A stretch of DNA of 64,000 nucleotides from Campylorhamphus procurvoides. Its lineage: Eukaryota > Chordata > Aves > Passeriformes > Dendrocolaptidae. The notes under the pieces were generated by a model. It made no database searches and had not been told where the DNA came from. It worked only from the letters and a program-made list of their open reading frames with translations. A program made the translations under genes and the position numbers. Location: positions 248,001 through 312,000 of the forward strand of contig WBMV01001117.1 in NCBI GenBank assembly GCA_013396655.1, written 5' to 3'. Below are positions 62,701-64,000 of this stretch, piece by piece (positions within the stretch are counted from its first letter, which is position 1; each line of letters begins with the position of its first letter).

Positions 62701-64000
62701 AAAGAAGATTTTTTTACAGTTGCTCCAACCTGGCTGTGAATAAGCAGCACCCAGAAATGTAGTTTAAATCTCCTGCAGCTATACTAGGACACTACATAAC
62801 CTTTATTGGGACTGTTCTTAAAAGAACTGCAGTTGCTGAAATTACCTTTCACAGTAAATTTCCAGTATAGCTCTCCACAGATGCTGAGCCATTATGTTCT
62901 TGACTCTCTTAATTCTTTCCTTCGTGCTTAGAGTTTTAGAAACTTTGAGGATCAAGCACATTGCCAAGACATCTGTGGTTTGTAGGGTTTATTCTCCAGA
63001 CCGTCTGTGGCAGTATCATGTCGTTTCAGAACCTGGGTAGCTGCATTGCTTGGAACTTTACAGCCCAGTGCCTCACAGGGAGAAGCGAGTAGTGAGGATA
63101 GTACAGGTCTTATTTTTCATCTTTGATTTTCCACCATTTCCTCAGAAACCCCATCCCTTTCATCTGAAACTACAATCGGCCCTACAGCACTCCTCCAGCC
63201 TCTCTTGACCAGCACAGCTGTCTGTATTGTTGCAATTCTTCTTGCAAGGCCAATGGTTGCCTCTACAGAAGGCAAATTCAGGCTGGGTTTCTCCTGGAGT
63301 CAGCACAGGAGTGGGTGATTATTGCTGCTAAAATATATAACTGTGGAGCCACTGGAAAGCCCTGGAGGAGAATATATGAGTATGTGGCTGGGGAGGGAGA
63401 ACTGAGTGGAAGGTGCTCTACACAACTTTTACAATGAAGCTGCTGTTTTCTTAATCATTATTGCAAGCACAATTCTACCAGTTAATAAAGTGCCAAATAT
63501 AATCTCTTGGGAGATTCAGAGTTTTTTTGGGAACACAAAGTATACTCTCTGGAACTAATTAGTACAATGAAATACTGACATGTAAAAGTATCTTCCAATT
63601 AGGCTTTGCCTATTGGAAAATTTACCTCTTGCCTATCTGCAAAGACTATAAGGCATGTCATGTTGCTCATTCCTTCACATCCCATAAAACTCCTACTGCA
63701 TTGAAGCCTGGTTAGCAACCTTACAGTGGGAAAAGCAACTTGAAGGGTTCTTAGCTCTTCATAGCAAAAACACCACCACCACCAAGAAAAACAAACAAAA
63801 AACCCCTAAACATTTTAGATTTGCTCACACGCTTATTTCCTGAGGCAGGTTGCAAGCATGGAAAGTTACTTCCATTTACTTCTGCAGCCAGGGTTAGGTA
63901 GTTCAGCTTGGAGTAGAATTAAAAAGAAATTCTTGCTTGCTTAAGAAAAAAAAATAATTCTCAAGTTATTCCTAAACATTCACAAATGCAAACCACCTGT
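59711..64000 (-). other. Presumed INF2 intron, right edge of window
   Basis: I recognised no further exon in this stretch. It is AT-rich and apparently unique, with one ambiguous base at 61,370. The upstream FH2 exons of INF2 should lie here or beyond the window edge. Confidence 0.4.

Overview
This is vertebrate nuclear DNA, most likely from a bird and probably a passerine. The evidence is AT-rich intergenic DNA with small CpG islands, GT-AG spliced exons, many CR1 LINE 3' fragments, and endogenous retroviral LTRs of a type common in songbird genomes. I found no prokaryotic genes, CRISPR arrays or tRNA/rRNA genes. The species call is inference.

Three genes are supported, all on the minus strand, so transcription runs from high to low coordinates. 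(1) One exon near 59.6-59.7 kb matches the basic coiled tail of a formin FH2 domain. Neighbouring genes make INF2 the best call; the rest of INF2 would lie beyond the right edge. (2) ADSS1 (muscle-type adenylosuccinate synthase) occupies about 34.2-22.4 kb. Twelve coding exons (2-13) join in one frame to give 393 residues ending at a normal stop. Only coding exon 1, which carries the nucleotide-binding GDEGKGK segment, was not found. (3) SIVA1 occupies 9,409-7,382. Four exons join into a complete 175-codon frame, the human length. The order INF2-ADSS1-SIVA1 on one strand matches human 14q32.33. In mammals AKT1 converges on SIVA1, so it would lie off the left edge.

Layout: 1-7.2 kb, intergenic with an antisense CR1 piece; 7.2-9.7 kb, SIVA1 and its CpG island, with a minisatellite filling intron 1; 9.7-21.4 kb, intergenic with four antisense CR1 pieces; 21.4-34.2 kb, ADSS1 exons 13 to 2; 34.2-49 kb, presumed ADSS1 intron 1 with an ERV LTR and CR1 copies; 49.0-49.7 kb, a CpG island with a TATA/MEF2-like element, the best candidate ADSS1 promoter; 49.66-51.2 kb, unusual tandem repeats; 51.2-59.6 kb, sparse sequence with an LTR relic and old LINE relics; 59.6-64 kb, the INF2 exon and intron.

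The genes are not an operon-like system. ADSS1 commits IMP to AMP synthesis (the muscle purine nucleotide cycle), SIVA1 is a zinc-binding pro-apoptotic adaptor, and INF2 remodels actin. I found no convincing new biological system. The most unusual items are the degenerate minisatellite beside the ADSS1 CpG island, the minisatellite that makes up most of SIVA1 intron 1, a 23-bp duplicated tag around the SIVA1 promoter, and the absent ADSS1 exon 1.
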